Notes: generated by a model from the sequence alone, not told the origin. Shown: positions 8,779 to 16,290, counted from the stretch's first letter. The stretch: DNA of 22,636 nt from JBLNDG01 sp050261415 (GCA_050261415.1 JBLNDG010000060.1:1-22636), one strand, 5' to 3'. Numbers and translations: made by a program.

Positions 8779-9102
8779 CTAGATAAAAAAGCGTCTGCGG
8801 AAGAAAAAACGCCTTAAGAGCAATAGTAGAAGAATAGTACCAAGCAATCCTCTAAAGCCTTGATTTCCATATCCTATATAGTTACCGTCCATATCGTATA
8901 ATCTATTGCCGCTGTGGTAACCGATAGGTTCACCATCCATTGTATAAACATACTGGTCATCTACATATGCCAAAGGGGTACGGTATGCATCGTAAATCAT
9001 AGAACCATCAGTATAACCCGCGACGCGGTTGCCCATGTCATAAATTATATTACCGTCAACATAACCATGAAGTCTGCCTAGGGAATCGTATGCTCCTTCC
9101 AA
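8779..9102 (-). CDS. 16-residue-repeat protein with hydrophobic tail, copy 1 (beta-flower-like)
   Basis: Protein of 107 aa, paralogue of the gene at 15077-15397. It holds five repeats with an exact period of 16 residues: Tyr at 5, 21, 37, 53 and 69, usually as YD, and a GY or AY at 13-14, 29-30, 45-46, 61-62 and 77-78. Each unit reads roughly YDxxGxxxGYxxGxxI, typical of short beta-hairpin repeats and similar to 4-fold beta-flower domain proteins (family link is inference). Residues 85-96 are very hydrophobic (LLGTILLLLLL), followed by a basic-aromatic end (RRFFFRRRFFI), which suggests a tail anchor. Start is TTG at 9102 with AAAGGCGGTGGG upstream, aligned with the ATG of the paralogue. Function unknown. 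Confidence 0.8.
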   Translation of the reverse strand: MEGAYDSLGRLHGYVDGNIIYDMGNRVAGYTDGSMIYDAYRTPLAYVDDQYVYTMDGEPIGYHSGNRLYDMDGNYIGYGNQGFRGLLGTILLLLLLRRFFFRRRFFI

Positions 9103-9120
9103 AATCCCACCGCCTTTTTT

Positions 9121-9143
9121 ATTATAGGGTTTACTACAGTAAA
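9121..9143 (-). promoter_or_regulatory. Possible -10 box and overlapping palindrome of repeat gene copy 1
   Basis: On the minus strand a TATAAT (9121-9126) lies 18 bases before the TTG start. Directly upstream is a perfect 14-base palindrome, TTTACTACAGTAAA (9130-9143), which would sit in the spacer of the promoter. The -35 box is weak. The palindrome may be an operator (inference). Confidence 0.4.
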
Positions 9144-9209
9144 AGAAATTTCATTCCCCTATGATATTATTATGTTGCCTGTACACTTTTGTTGATATTG
9201 AATCCGGTA

Positions 9210-9246
9210 TAGAATTTGAAAAGCTTCGGGGAACCCGGAAATTCAA
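9210..9246 (-). terminator. Possible weak terminator of the ABC-2 operon
   Basis: On the minus strand, just after the regulator stop at 9257, TTCCGGG and CCCCGAA can pair around a C-C mismatch and are followed by GCTTTT. The stem is short, so this is tentative. Confidence 0.35.
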
Positions 9247-9256
9247 AATTTTAACT

Positions 9257-10234
9257 CTACTCGCTTAAATATTGGTATATATTCATGGGTATGCAGTCCA
9301 GCTGCATGTTCTTTATCATATAGTATATATAATTACCCTTTCTTTGCTTATATAACAAGCCTGATTCGTACAATACCTTCAAATGCTTGGAGATACAGGC
9401 TTCTGTGAGCTTCAAATCCACCGCCAGACTTTGTGTGGAAGACTGCCCTTGATATATGGCTTTGAGTATTTTCAGCCTTGTTTGATCACCCAATGCCCTC
9501 ATGGTTTTATACAGGTCCACAGGCACTTCGGGTGCGGCTTCCTGCAAATGTGCCCTGTAGGTCAGCTGTATATGTTCGGGGTCGTTTATTACTACAAGCA
9601 GATGCGGGCTAATAAAGCTGCTGATTTTGACAGTGATCTTCTTAATCCTTTCGAAATCAAAGGAAAAGGTCTTGTATTTGTAGAACACCAATTTGTCCGC
9701 TGTTACTTCAATCCTGTCATGGATGGTTTTTGCATACTCCCTGAGACCTGCTTTATCGCAGGCAACAGCCTGACCCTTAAGTATCCGTATCAGCAAGGGC
9801 TCCATGTAACGCAGCTCATTTTCGAAAAACTGGAAGTAATAAGCCTTAAGGCAAGCAAAAAAGCGCCTGCGGAAGCTATCTGCATCTGATGGAATGGAGG
9901 GGGTCTGGTTACTATTGGACAACACCTTGAAAAACTTTTCCGAATCCAAGTCAGCAATAGAATCCAATACGGCAATTGTATTGAGGTCAACTATGTTGTC
10001 TGACACATCGCAGAAATCCATGGCTCCACACCACTCATCACTGTTTCTCCCAAAGTACATCAATTCTTCATATAGAGCCTGAGGCAGTTTGGCTTTCATA
10101 TCTGCAGCCCATTCCAGCCGCTCCAAATGATGCTCAGGTCTGGCAAGTACATGAAGACTGCACATCATTTCAAAAAAAGGCGAGTATACAAACTCTACAG
10201 TTATATTACCATCCTGTTTGACAGATAATATCAT
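9257..10234 (-). CDS. ArsR-type winged-helix regulator with N-terminal DUF5937-like domain
   Basis: Transcription regulator of about 325 aa. The N-terminal 200 residues resemble the DUF5937 domain seen ahead of ArsR helices; the C-terminal part (about 235-325) is an ArsR winged helix with YKTMRALGDQTRLKILKAI and the recognition helix stretch LTEACISKHLKVLYESGLL, then the wing KQRKGNYIYYMI. No clear Cys-rich metal site is present, so metal sensing is not indicated. Start: ATG at 10240 has GGCAGGG touching it, while ATG at 10234 has the same site six bases away, so 10234 is preferred. It is the last gene of the permease/ATPase/permease operon, 48 bases after the permease stop, and probably controls it, with the palindrome at 12925-12952 as a candidate operator (inference). 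Confidence 0.88.
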   Translation of the reverse strand: MILSVKQDGNITVEFVYSPFFEMMCSLHVLARPEHHLERLEWAADMKAKLPQALYEELMYFGRNSDEWCGAMDFCDVSDNIVDLNTIAVLDSIADLDSEKFFKVLSNSNQTPSIPSDADSFRRRFFACLKAYYFQFFENELRYMEPLLIRILKGQAVACDKAGLREYAKTIHDRIEVTADKLVFYKYKTFSFDFERIKKITVKISSFISPHLLVVINDPEHIQLTYRAHLQEAAPEVPVDLYKTMRALGDQTRLKILKAIYQGQSSTQSLAVDLKLTEACISKHLKVLYESGLLYKQRKGNYIYYMIKNMQLDCIPMNIYQYLSE

Positions 10235-10282
10235 AATCATCCCTGCCGTCTGTGTTGATTTTATTCCATTATAGCATTTTCA

Positions 10283-11098
10283 TCAGAACAGTGCCATGTT
10301 ACCGGTCTTTTTGGCATACCGCTCTCCCAGCTTAAGGCACAGAACCGTTACGGCCAGCATAAGAAATCCGATTGAAACGCTGGTAAACACAAAACCTTTA
10401 ATCCGAGAAACATTATCTCCTCTTATAAAAATCCTCCTAAGCATTTCAGCAATGTAGGTCAGCGGAAAAACTGCACTGATTGCTTTTGCCCAGATAGGAA
10501 ACACTGCAGAAGGCACTTTTATGCCTGCAAATATCTCCATAGGCTCCTCCAGTATGGTAAAAAGAAATGAAGAATCCCTTGAAAAAAGAAACAAAGCATT
10601 AAGAAGCATACCCCACAGCATGGAAAGTACAATGAGCAGTACAATCCCTATAAATGCGCATAACATGTTTATCTTATGGGCAGTCGCATTCAAAAGGAAG
10701 ATACCAAGCGCAAAAACCACAAAAAGCCATATACTTTCAAATAGTGAGGATACTGCATTTCCCATAATAAAGGCCAGCCTGTGGGCCGGGGTCATATATA
10801 CGAATTCCAGGGTTCCGAAGGTCCTCTCCATGGAAAAACGCCAGGCAGACTGTACGAAACAACGGAAAAAAATCAGGCACAGGTAGCCCATAAGCACAAA
10901 TACAATCAGGTTCTTTTCGTTTATGTAGCCCAGTTCACCGACTATTTTGTCAAGCCTGAAGGGCTTGTAGCTGTAGTATGCGGTAACAAATGTCAGTACC
11001 GGCCAAATAAAAAGTGAAATATAAATTGACTTGTTGAAAAAATAGTTCCTGTGCTGCTTCCTCATTTCAGCAATCAGCACTTTTATAAAGTATCTCAA
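10283..11098 (-). CDS. ABC-2 type transporter permease (second permease)
   Basis: Inner membrane permease of 271 aa with about six hydrophobic helices (about 27-45, 64-84, 119-137, 145-172, 203-222, 234-256). It has the ABC-2 pattern: a conserved cytoplasmic stretch (ERTFGTLEFVYMTPAHRLAFIMG) between helices 2 and 3 and the loop FPLTYIAEMLRR near the end. Start is TTG at 11098, with an AGGAGGGG site six bases upstream that lies inside the end of the ATPase gene; the two genes are only two bases apart, so translation is probably coupled. With the ATPase and the permease at 12093-12905 it would form a heteromeric exporter; the substrate is unknown, often a drug, lipid or peptide in this class. 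Confidence 0.88.
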   Translation of the reverse strand: MRYFIKVLIAEMRKQHRNYFFNKSIYISLFIWPVLTFVTAYYSYKPFRLDKIVGELGYINEKNLIVFVLMGYLCLIFFRCFVQSAWRFSMERTFGTLEFVYMTPAHRLAFIMGNAVSSLFESIWLFVVFALGIFLLNATAHKINMLCAFIGIVLLIVLSMLWGMLLNALFLFSRDSSFLFTILEEPMEIFAGIKVPSAVFPIWAKAISAVFPLTYIAEMLRRIFIRGDNVSRIKGFVFTSVSIGFLMLAVTVLCLKLGERYAKKTGNMALF

Positions 11099-11100
11099 TA

Positions 11101-12078
11101 CTATCCCCTCCTGGACAACTTTACTATCGTATCTTCAAGGCTGGGCTCCTGCTGGTAGAATTTTTTAAAGGGGGCTTTCTGCTCAAGCAGTACTCTGGCA
11201 ACTGTACTGCTTAAGTCTCTGTTGGAGGTTATTGTGTATGCAAGGCTTTTTTCATCCCAGACTATGCTGCAGTTTTTCTCCATTTCCATACATGCTCTCT
11301 TGAGGTTTGCATGCAGCAGCTCATGGTTTTCATAAAGCTCGAGGCAGAGTACCTTGTTTTCCATTCCCATTTGTGCCAGTTCTTTCGGCGTACCCTGAAC
11401 AATTACCGAGCCCTTGTCCAGAACATAGACGTATTCGCAGAGTTCCTCCACCTCTTGCAGGTAATGTGTTGTCAGAAGGATTGATTTACCCTGCTTGCTG
11501 GCCAGGTCCCTGATATGTTCCCTCAATTCTCTTGCAATAGCAGCATCCAGACCCAATGTAGGCTCATCCATAAAAATATAGCCGGGGTCATTGATAAGTC
11601 CTCTTGCTATTTGCAGCCTTTGTTTCATTCCCTTTGAAAAGCGCTCTACGGGTATATCCTGCTTTTCCCCTAAGCCTACCATGTCAAGAAGTTTCTCGAT
11701 TCTTTCATTCAACAGCTTGTTGTCTATTCCGTAAAGCTGCCCGTAATACCATAGGTTTTCCCTGGCAGTAAGGCGCCAGTATATCATTCGCTCTCCGCCT
11801 GTTACCATGTTGATTTTCTTCTTTACCTTCATAGCATCCGCAACCCCGTCCAGACCATCTATGCTGATATGCCCTGAAGTTGGCAGCAGTAATGTAGAGA
11901 GCATTTTTATCGTAGTGGTTTTGCCTGCTCCATTGATTCCAAGAAGACCAATTATCTGCCCTTCACGTAACTCAAGGCTTACATCCCTTACAGCCTCAAC
12001 CTTGCTTCTGCTTTTTTTGAAAAAACCTGTCCAATCTGTTGTTTCAAACGTTTTGCTCAGATGTTCCGCTTTTAACAT
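11101..12078 (-). CDS. ABC-2 type transporter ATP-binding protein
   Basis: ATPase of 325 aa that powers the two flanking permeases. Motifs: Walker A GINGAGKTTT (about residue 45), signature FSKGMKQRLQIARGL, Walker B YIFMDEPTLGLD, H-loop LLTTHYLQEVEELC. The C-terminal 90 residues form the extra domain usual in drug- and polysaccharide-type ABC-2 ATPases. The frame is open from an ATG at 12096, but the ATG at 12078 is preferred: GGAGGT lies seven bases upstream of it at 12086-12091, inside the end of the permease gene. The preceding permease stops at 12093, so the genes are 14 bases apart. All catalytic motifs are intact. Confidence 0.93.
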   Translation of the reverse strand: MLKAEHLSKTFETTDWTGFFKKSRSKVEAVRDVSLELREGQIIGLLGINGAGKTTTIKMLSTLLLPTSGHISIDGLDGVADAMKVKKKINMVTGGERMIYWRLTARENLWYYGQLYGIDNKLLNERIEKLLDMVGLGEKQDIPVERFSKGMKQRLQIARGLINDPGYIFMDEPTLGLDAAIARELREHIRDLASKQGKSILLTTHYLQEVEELCEYVYVLDKGSVIVQGTPKELAQMGMENKVLCLELYENHELLHANLKRACMEMEKNCSIVWDEKSLAYTITSNRDLSSTVARVLLEQKAPFKKFYQQEPSLEDTIVKLSRRG

Positions 12079-12092
12079 TTCAATAACCTCCA

Positions 12093-12905
12093 TCAACCAA
12101 ATATTTTTTCAAGGGCTGACGCCTCAACCTTTCTTATAAGTGAAAAACCAACAAGGCAGTATACCATGCTCATCGCTATGATACGCATATAGCTGCCCGC
12201 CTGGGCTGCAACTGTAAGTCCCCCAAGAGTACTGTTCCTGATCATCTCAATGGAAACGGTTACAGGAATACCCTGTGACAGCCACTGAATGGGCTGCGGA
12301 AGATACTGTACGGGGAATGTCACCCCACAGATAAGGAATAATATGGCAAACAGGGTATTTTGGGAAATGTAGGTGTCCCTGGTATAGAGCATGATGGCTG
12401 CCAATATAAGGGAAACTGAAAAATATGAAACAAGGGAAAGTACCATGCCTATAAGTGCTGCCATACCGTTAAAACCGCTGAACCTGACCCCGAAAGGCAG
12501 GCATACCAGGAGCATTACCGCCACTTCTCCCGAGGTGGTGATTGTTTGCTGAAGCATATTCCCAAGGAAATATTGAATTCTTTGGAAAGGTGCAAGCATA
12601 AGGCTCTCCAGTGTTCCCTCCCTTAGTTCTGTGATAAGGCTGCGGCTGACATTTAGGAGCGTCCTGACCATGAAAAGGTACATGCAGTTTCCGATAATCA
12701 CATAGCTTATGTAGTCGTTAGTTCCTGCATAGCTTGAAAAGGAATCCTTCATCTGACCTTTGAAAAGCAGGTGGTACATGAAGAATGCCGAGACAGCCGT
12801 GTAGATTGAGGAAAGTACATTGCCGATAAAAAAATCCTTGGGATAAGCCCTCAACTGAATAATGAAATTTTTTCTGAAAGTAGCATAAAGTGTCCTGTAA
12901 TGCAA
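12093..12905 (-). CDS. ABC-2 type transporter permease (first gene of operon)
   Basis: Inner membrane permease of 270 aa with about six hydrophobic helices and the ABC-2 stretch SRSLITELREGTLESLMLAPFQRIQYFLGNML between helices 2 and 3 (motif core ELREGTLE). The conserved FPVQYLPQPIQWLSQGIPVT loop near residue 205 is also typical. Start is TTG at 12905, with TAGGAGGG five bases upstream. It opens the operon, which runs leftward through the ATPase, the second permease and the ArsR-type regulator. It shares the fold but little sequence with the second permease, so a heterodimeric channel is likely (inference). Confidence 0.9.
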   Translation of the reverse strand: MHYRTLYATFRKNFIIQLRAYPKDFFIGNVLSSIYTAVSAFFMYHLLFKGQMKDSFSSYAGTNDYISYVIIGNCMYLFMVRTLLNVSRSLITELREGTLESLMLAPFQRIQYFLGNMLQQTITTSGEVAVMLLVCLPFGVRFSGFNGMAALIGMVLSLVSYFSVSLILAAIMLYTRDTYISQNTLFAILFLICGVTFPVQYLPQPIQWLSQGIPVTVSIEMIRNSTLGGLTVAAQAGSYMRIIAMSMVYCLVGFSLIRKVEASALEKIFG

Positions 12906-12924
12906 GCTAACCCTCCTAACTTAT

Positions 12925-12952
12925 ATTTGATTAACTTCATAGTTAATCAAAT
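12925..12952. promoter_or_regulatory. 28-bp palindrome, candidate operator of the ABC-2 operon
   Basis: Perfect 12-base arms ATTTGATTAACT (12925-12936) and AGTTAATCAAAT (12941-12952) around TCAT. It lies between the promoter at 12977-13005 and the ribosome binding site of the first gene, about 20-45 bases into the transcript. A binding site for the operon's own ArsR-type regulator is the simplest reading (inference). Confidence 0.6.
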
Positions 12953-12976
12953 GATATCTTCCTCTGAAGCAGATGT

Positions 12977-13005
12977 ATTATAGGCATCCGGCATGCTGTT
13001 GTCAA
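12977..13005 (-). promoter_or_regulatory. Consensus promoter of the ABC-2 operon
   Basis: On the minus strand, perfect TTGACA (13000-13005) and perfect TATAAT (12977-12982) with a 17-base spacer. Transcription would start near 12970, leaving a leader of about 65 bases. So strong a promoter suggests it is normally held down by a repressor. Confidence 0.85.
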
Positions 13006-13084
13006 CAAGAATAAAACACAGTCTTTCATTTTATTCATTGGAATTCCGGATCCAGACAGGCACTTAAACAATAGCTTGTAACTT

Positions 13085-13112
13085 TTGAATGCAATCTGTC
13101 ATACTTTATATT
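13085..13112 (+). promoter_or_regulatory. Possible promoter of the tandem glycosyltransferase gene
   Basis: TTGAAT (13085-13090) and TATATT (13107-13112) are 16 bases apart, about 50 bases before the ATG at 13163. Moderate match only. Confidence 0.4.
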
Positions 13113-13162
13113 GAATAAAACCAAGATTAAGCTTTATGCCGTTTAGGGAAGTAGGTGAAAAA

Positions 13163-15025
13163 ATGCATTACTACTGTACAATTGTCAGTAAGGAGTACCT
13201 GCACAAAGGACTAATGCTTTACAAGTCGCTTAAAAAGTATGATCAGGCTTTCAAAATGTTTTTTGTATGTATGAATGATGATGCAAAGGCTCTATTAAGT
13301 GGAATAATAACCGATAATGCCGTATTTATCTCAATAGAGGATGTGGAAAGGGAGGATACGGAGCTTGCTTCAGTAAAAGCGGGACGTAATGAAAAAGAGT
13401 ATGCATGGACCTCCAAAGCTTCGATATTCCTATATTTATTTAAGAATTACCCTAAGGTGGACCGCATTTTATGGTTGGATAGTGATATAGTGTTTTTTTC
13501 GAGCCCTAAACCTATTTTTGACCGATTTAAATCATGCTCTATACTGTTGACGAAGGAACGATTCAAGGGTATTAACAAAAGGCTGAATAAAGTCTATGGT
13601 ATTTTCAATACAGGGCTTATGGGTTTCAAAAGAGACAAATACTCAATTAAATGTTTAAAATGGTTCAGAGAAAAGTGCATTGAATGGTGCTTTAATTGGG
13701 TGCTGCCGGGAAAATGGAGTGACCAGATGTATGTTAACGATTGGGAGAAGAGGTTTAAAAGAGTAAGAGTTATAAAGCATACCGGAATCAATGTCACGGC
13801 ATGGAATGTACAAGGGTGCAAAATTGAAAAGGTTGATAATAAAATCTTCCTGGATCACAAAAAGCTTGTTTTCTACCATTACAGCGGGTTTAATTATTTC
13901 AACAAAAACGAGTTTGAGCTATGCTGCTATATAAAAATTCCTGAAGCTGTCAAGAGAGAAATATATATGCCATATGTTAAAGAATATCAGAGTATAATAG
14001 AGCTGCTGGATTCATACGACAAAACAATATACAAAGAAAAAAGCATGGATGGTGCCGATATTAAGAATTACTACAGGGCAAGCGGTGAAGAACCAAATGG
14101 AAAAAGCCCGAATCAGTTTTGCACTATCATAGGAAGAACTTATCTGATTAAAGGGTTAGCGCTATACTTGTCCTTAAACAAAAACTTGAAAAAGTATCAT
14201 TTATGGGTTTGTTGCGTGGATGATGAAGTTTACGAAATATTCAAGCGTTTGAACCTGCCAAATGTGACTTTATACCGGTTGGAGGATATTGAGGAGGATG
14301 AATTAAAAGCAGCTAAAGAAAACCGAAGCCTCAGAGAATACTGCTGGACTCTGAAGGCACCGCTAATACTTCACATTTTCAAAAACTACAACCATGTAAA
14401 TACAGTCATTTATCTGGATGCCGATACTTTTATATTTAGCGACCTGAGAGAGGTTTACAAGGAGTGGGGAGATAAATCCATACTTTTATGCAGGCAAAGA
14501 GATGAAAAAAACGACGATATATACGGTATTTACCAGGCAGGTGTAATAGGCTTCAAAAAAGATGAATCCGGTCTCAAATGCCTGAATTGGTGGCGTTCTA
14601 AGTGCATTGAATGGTGTTATGACAGATATGATGACCCCATTCGATGGGGAGATCAGAAATATATGAACCAATGGACTGAGTTATTCGATGGGGTAGCAGT
14701 AGTTGAAAGTATGGGAATAGACACAGCTGCCTGGTATTCAAAATATTATAACATAAAAGCAAAAAATGACAGTATATATATAGAAAGAGACAAGCTGCTT
14801 ATTTATCACTTTACTAGTTTTTTTGTTATAAATGAAAATGAGTTTACCCTTTGGAGATGGAATAATTTAAAAATTACCGACTTAGTAAGAGCGATAGTAT
14901 ATATGCCATATATTAAAGCGGTAAAAAGAGCAATACAAATGGTAAAACCTTTGGTGAAGGATATAAGTATGTTTTATTCCTCTGATATCCAGAGAAACAA
15001 CGTAGATAATTATTATAAATGTTAG
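13163..15025 (+). CDS. Two-domain glycosyltransferase (duplicated GT-A type, GT8-like)
   Basis: Cytoplasmic protein of 620 aa made of two related glycosyltransferase domains, about 1-285 and 318-590. Matching pairs: FCTIIGRTYLIKGLALY with YCTIVSKEYLHKGLMLY; the metal- and sugar-nucleotide-binding DXD as LWLDSDIVFF (DSD 106-108) and IYLDADTFIF (DAD 419-421); SKCIEWCYD with EKCIEWCFN; WGDQKYMNQW with WSDQMYVNDW; and a late HFT or HYS. Both DXD and DQ motifs are intact, so both halves may be active and add two sugars (inference). No signal peptide or membrane helix. The ATG at 13163 is preferred over 13136, since AGGTGA lies seven bases upstream and homology between the halves begins at MHYYCTI. 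It is a single-gene unit ending at the hairpin at 15038. Acceptor unknown; a cell-surface glycan is plausible. Confidence 0.85.
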   Translation: MHYYCTIVSKEYLHKGLMLYKSLKKYDQAFKMFFVCMNDDAKALLSGIITDNAVFISIEDVEREDTELASVKAGRNEKEYAWTSKASIFLYLFKNYPKVDRILWLDSDIVFFSSPKPIFDRFKSCSILLTKERFKGINKRLNKVYGIFNTGLMGFKRDKYSIKCLKWFREKCIEWCFNWVLPGKWSDQMYVNDWEKRFKRVRVIKHTGINVTAWNVQGCKIEKVDNKIFLDHKKLVFYHYSGFNYFNKNEFELCCYIKIPEAVKREIYMPYVKEYQSIIELLDSYDKTIYKEKSMDGADIKNYYRASGEEPNGKSPNQFCTIIGRTYLIKGLALYLSLNKNLKKYHLWVCCVDDEVYEIFKRLNLPNVTLYRLEDIEEDELKAAKENRSLREYCWTLKAPLILHIFKNYNHVNTVIYLDADTFIFSDLREVYKEWGDKSILLCRQRDEKNDDIYGIYQAGVIGFKKDESGLKCLNWWRSKCIEWCYDRYDDPIRWGDQKYMNQWTELFDGVAVVESMGIDTAAWYSKYYNIKAKNDSIYIERDKLLIYHFTSFFVINENEFTLWRWNNLKITDLVRAIVYMPYIKAVKRAIQMVKPLVKDISMFYSSDIQRNNVDNYYKC

Positions 15026-15037
15026 CAGTACGTGATG

Positions 15038-15072
15038 TACAAGCCGGTAATCATTGCGATTACCGGCTTGTA
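15038..15072. repeat. Dispersed hairpin repeat, copy 1 (terminator-like)
   Basis: TACAAGCCGGTAATC (15038-15052), loop ATTGC, GATTACCGGCTTGTA (15058-15072): a perfect 15-bp stem. It lies between two convergent genes. The core is shared with the hairpins at 18902-18948 and 20491-20519. Confidence 0.8.
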
Positions 15073-15076
15073 GTTC

Positions 15077-15397
15077 TTACCACCACCAGAACGGCCAGGA
15101 CAAGCCTGCGAAGAGCAATAATAAAAACGTAGCGCCAAGCAGTCCGAAAAATCCGAAGTTTCCATATCCGATATACCTGCCGGACATGTCATATAATCTG
15201 CTGCCCCTGTAATATCCAATGGGTGTACCCCTCATAGTACGAACGTATCCGTCTCTTACATAAGCCAAAGGGGTCATGTATTCGTCATAAAGGACAGAAC
15301 CGTCTGTATAACCCATTATATTATAATCCGTGTCATAAATTGTATTGTTATCTACGTAACCATATAGCCTGTTTCGGGCATCATAGACCTTTTCCAT
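15077..15397 (-). CDS. 16-residue-repeat protein with hydrophobic tail, copy 2 (beta-flower-like)
   Basis: Protein of 106 aa, clearly homologous to the protein at 8779-9102 over its full length. Shared blocks include GYTDGS, TPLAYV, RLYDM and YIGYG. The 16-residue period is kept (YD at 5, 21, 37 and 69; GY or AY at 13, 29, 45, 61, 77), with the Tyr of unit 4 replaced by Arg. The C-terminus is hydrophobic (GLLGATFLLLLFAGL) but ends WPFWWW rather than in the Arg-rich end of copy 1. ATG at 15397 has a strong GGAGGTG site six bases upstream. Its role is unknown. Two copies about 6 kb apart suggest a genome-wide small family (inference). Confidence 0.82.
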   Translation of the reverse strand: MEKVYDARNRLYGYVDNNTIYDTDYNIMGYTDGSVLYDEYMTPLAYVRDGYVRTMRGTPIGYYRGSRLYDMSGRYIGYGNFGFFGLLGATFLLLLFAGLSWPFWWW

Positions 15398-15510
15398 GAT
15401 TTCACCTCCAATTAATAAATTGCAGTTTTACAGATAAAATTTTGCTTTGGGATTGTACTTCCCAGTTACTATATATGTAGCATGGCCTTATTTTGTTATA
15501 TGCATAGAAA

Positions 15511-15552
15511 AAAAAAAGAGGCTTACCCCAATAAGGGCGAAGCCTTTTTTTC
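15511..15552. terminator. Bidirectional terminator after the TetR gene
   Basis: AGGCTT (15519-15524) pairs with AAGCCT (15540-15545), and CCC (15526-15528) with GGG (15535-15537). An A run on the left and a T run on the right give a T tract on either strand. It serves the TetR gene ending at 15563. Confidence 0.8.
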
Positions 15553-15562
15553 CATTTAACTG

Positions 15563-16141
15563 CTAATACAATACTTTAACTAAGCGTCTTACATAATTTC
15601 TTGTAAATTCTACAAGATCATACTGGCCTTTATGCAGGCACCAATCATATATAATCCCTCTTGCAGCTATGAACAAATATTCTACTATTTCTTCGGGCAG
15701 CATATCCTTTGGTATTTCTCCCAGTTCCTGCCCTTCTTCAATGATTTTCTGCAATACCAGCTGCATATACCTTCCCTTTTTGATGAACATAGTATTGCGT
15801 GTATGATATAGATGCATGACGAACTCCAGTCCCCTGTTGACATTATAATCTGCATAATAGCAGAAAAACTGTACTATTCTGTCATTGATGCTGTCGTTCT
15901 TTACTTCTTTTTCTACAACATTCATGAAGTACTCATCAGCGACATCGTATATCTCATTAAGTATATCACTCTTTGATTCAAAGTAATTATAAAAGGAACC
16001 GACTGAGACACCTGCTTCTTTGCATATTTCCTCAACGGTTATGTTACTCAGACCTTTTTTTTCCATAAGTTCTACACTGGTTCTATATATTTTTTCCTTA
16101 GTCTGCTGTGCCTGCATTTTTCTCTTCGTCATTTTTTCCAT
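15563..16141 (-). CDS. TetR/AcrR-family transcriptional regulator
   Basis: Repressor-type regulator of 192 aa. The N-terminal helix-turn-helix spans about 15-60, with ITVEEICKEAGVSVGSFYNYFESKSDIL carrying the TetR hallmark G-x-F-Y-x-Y-F-x-x-K-x-x-L. The remaining 130 residues are a helical ligand and dimer domain with no recognisable ligand pattern. ATG at 16141 has an AGGAAGAGG site about five bases upstream and a promoter at 16202-16229. It is divergent from the LysM flavoprotein gene at 16438, and an inverted repeat covers the -35 boxes of both promoters, so it probably represses both itself and the reductase (inference). Confidence 0.93.
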   Translation of the reverse strand: MEKMTKRKMQAQQTKEKIYRTSVELMEKKGLSNITVEEICKEAGVSVGSFYNYFESKSDILNEIYDVADEYFMNVVEKEVKNDSINDRIVQFFCYYADYNVNRGLEFVMHLYHTRNTMFIKKGRYMQLVLQKIIEEGQELGEIPKDMLPEEIVEYLFIAARGIIYDWCLHKGQYDLVEFTRNYVRRLVKVLY

Positions 16142-16201
16142 TTTAGCCTCTTCCTTGGTTCAGCCAGATACCTATCAGTTTTCCATAGTTATCATAGTTT
16201 T

Positions 16202-16229
16202 ATTATATAAGAATATGGTTATTTGTCAA
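16202..16229 (-). promoter_or_regulatory. Consensus promoter of the TetR gene
   Basis: On the minus strand, TTGACA (16224-16229) and TATAAT (16202-16207), 16 bases apart. Its -35 box is part of the left arm of the inverted repeat 16219-16266. Confidence 0.75.
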
Positions 16230-16266
16230 ACAATTGCTAAAGCTTCCGAAAACTGTTGACAAATAA
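16219..16266. promoter_or_regulatory. Inverted repeat spanning divergent promoters, candidate TetR operator
   Basis: TTATTTGTCAA (16219-16229) and its exact reverse complement TTGACAAATAA (16256-16266), 26 bases apart. Each arm contains the -35 box of one of the divergent promoters. Partly this reflects the consensus, but the match extends five bases past it. Confidence 0.55.
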
Positions 16267-16284
16267 TTAACACAGTTGTAAAAT
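16256..16284 (+). promoter_or_regulatory. Consensus promoter of the LysM flavoprotein gene
   Basis: TTGACA (16256-16261) and TAAAAT (16279-16284) with a 17-base spacer. Transcription would start near 16291, giving a leader of about 147 bases before the ATG at 16438. Confidence 0.8.
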
Positions 16285-16290
16285 GAATGT

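Noticed and set aside
9383..9889. 168-codon plus-strand frame opposite the ArsR-type regulator
   Set aside because: Antisense to a well-supported gene, Cys-rich and without a ribosome binding site.
9257..10240. Metal-sensing ArsR repressor
   Set aside because: The helix lacks the usual Cys pair and the operon is an ABC-2 exporter rather than a metal ATPase, so metal sensing was not called.
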